Below are positions 63,477 through 64,000 of a stretch of DNA of 64,000 nucleotides, in pieces. Position numbers and translations under genes: made by a program. The notes under the pieces were generated by a model that worked only from the letters and a program-made list of their open reading frames with translations, ran no database searches and was not told the origin of the DNA. The DNA comes from Synechococcus sp. JA-3-3Ab (GTDB taxonomy: Bacteria; Cyanobacteriota; Cyanobacteriia; Thermostichales; Thermostichaceae), in the NCBI RefSeq assembly GCF_000013205.1, contig NC_007775.1:2042501-2106500 (forward strand), given 5' to 3'. Each line of letters begins with the position of its first letter. Within the stretch, counting starts at the first letter, position 1.

Positions 63477-64000
63477 CTACGCCCCATTCCTGAGATTTTC
63501 TTGGCCTGAGATCAGCCGGGCGCTCAGGATCTGATCCCCCAGCTTGATCTTGCGCAGCACCTCGGTGCCCTCGGTAACATAGCCGAACACGGCGTAGCGG
63601 CCATCCATGAGGTTGAGGCCGGCGGGAGTGAGATCCGGCTCGGCCATAAAGATAAAGAACTGAGAAGAGGCGCTGTTGGGATCCTCGGGATAGCGGGCCA
63701 TGGCCACCGTCCCTTCGGCAGCAAAGGGCAGGGCCGGCTCCACATCCCACAGGCCCAGTTGATCGAAGGTTTGGCCGTAGCGGGGCATTACCTCACCCTT
63801 GACCCGGATCTCCATGGGGATGGTGCGGACTCTGCCGGTGGCCGGATCCACATAGCCGTCGGCAGGGCCAGGGGGATCTCCAGCTTGCACTAGGAAGAAT
63901 TTCTCCACTCGGTCAAAGGTCAGGCCATCGTAGAAGCCCCGCTGCACTAGGTCAGCGAAGTTGCCAGCAGTTATTGGAGCACTATAGCCATCCAGGGTGA
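63477..64000 (-). CDS. cyclophilin-type peptidyl-prolyl isomerase, 5' end outside window
   Basis: The frame enters from the right edge (TLDGYSAPITAGNFADLVQR, near 64000) and ends at 63477. Cyclophilin features are LVQRGFYDGLTFDRVEKFFLVQAGDP, then the later SSQFFIFMAEPD and GRYAVFGYVTEG. Between them is an insert (GPADGYVDPATGRVRTIPME) longer than in the minimal fold, as in cyanobacterial and thylakoid-lumen cyclophilins. The N-terminus, and so any export signal, is not visible. Confidence 0.88.
   Translation of the reverse strand, partial: TLDGYSAPITAGNFADLVQRGFYDGLTFDRVEKFFLVQAGDPPGPADGYVDPATGRVRTIPMEIRVKGEVMPRYGQTFDQLGLWDVEPALPFAAEGTVAMARYPEDPNSASSQFFIFMAEPDLTPAGLNLMDGRYAVFGYVTEGTEVLRKIKLGDQILSARLISGQENLRNGA

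Noticed and set aside
1-64000. tRNA, rRNA and CRISPR genes
   Set aside because: I looked in the intergenic regions for GGTTCGAAT-type T-loops and for regularly spaced repeats and found none.

Overview
The window is a dense, GC-rich cyanobacterial chromosome segment. Diagnostic genes are a phycocyanin operon (cpcB-cpcA-cpcC-cpcE) with a divergent CpcT-type lyase, NdhM, PipX, a CpcT/PipX/PheS neighbourhood, a DUF4278 protein and a SigC-like group 2 sigma factor. The protein sequences, many GGATCC/GGGATCCC palindromes and mixed IS605/IS630 elements suggest a hot-spring unicellular Synechococcus of the Yellowstone JA type. That assignment is inference from memory, not a database match.

Layout. 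1-1.9 kb: end of an unknown gene, a small membrane protein, an OmpR-family response regulator and a conserved membrane protein. 1.9-8.6 kb: a five-gene minus-strand iron/heme-type uptake operon (permease, ATPase, TonB-dependent receptor, TonB, Tat-exported binding protein) with a plausible sigma-70 promoter. 8.9-10.3 kb: a TnpB-only IS605-type element. 10.4-17 kb: mutS, a CCB1-like cytochrome b6f assembly protein, a sigma factor and MurJ. 17-22.3 kb: phycobilisome genes. 22.4-29.8 kb: pheS, pipX, a coiled-coil protein, a MacB-type ATPase, a beta-CASP nuclease-like protein, a degenerate GT2 and rplU/rpmA. 29.9-34.7 kb: a CbpA/CbpM pair with a PRC-barrel protein, a ChaB-tailed protein, an M28 peptidase and a CbbY-like phosphatase. 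34.8-41.4 kb: lpd, a methyltransferase, tldD and glgB.

41.4-43.2 kb is a complete IS605 element with divergent tnpA and tnpB. 43.4-46.9 kb: tatA, a sigma2-like/anti-sigma-like fusion, a bestrophin, ndhM and a DUF2996 protein. 47-50.4 kb: glycogen synthase and a GH57 branching enzyme, which complement the GH13 branching enzyme at 39 kb. 50.7-58.6 kb: ilvB with an added zinc ribbon, a frameshifted PepSY gene, a thioesterase, two membrane proteins and a TIR-TPR protein. 58.7-60.2 kb is a nest of insertions (IS630, a TnpB remnant) that truncates a SulP transporter gene. 60.4-64 kb: a protein of exact 17-residue repeats, then envelope genes (DUF2993, GerMN, MlaE permease) and a cyclophilin cut by the window end.

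The most noteworthy items are the sigma2-TM-anti-sigma fusion, the TIR-TPR protein, the 17-residue repeat protein, acetolactate synthase with a zinc ribbon, three TnpB-type ends that still carry omega-RNA-like hairpins, and short repeats (CCCCTCTCCC hairpins) that sit repeatedly at gene 3' ends. No tRNA, rRNA or CRISPR array was seen.
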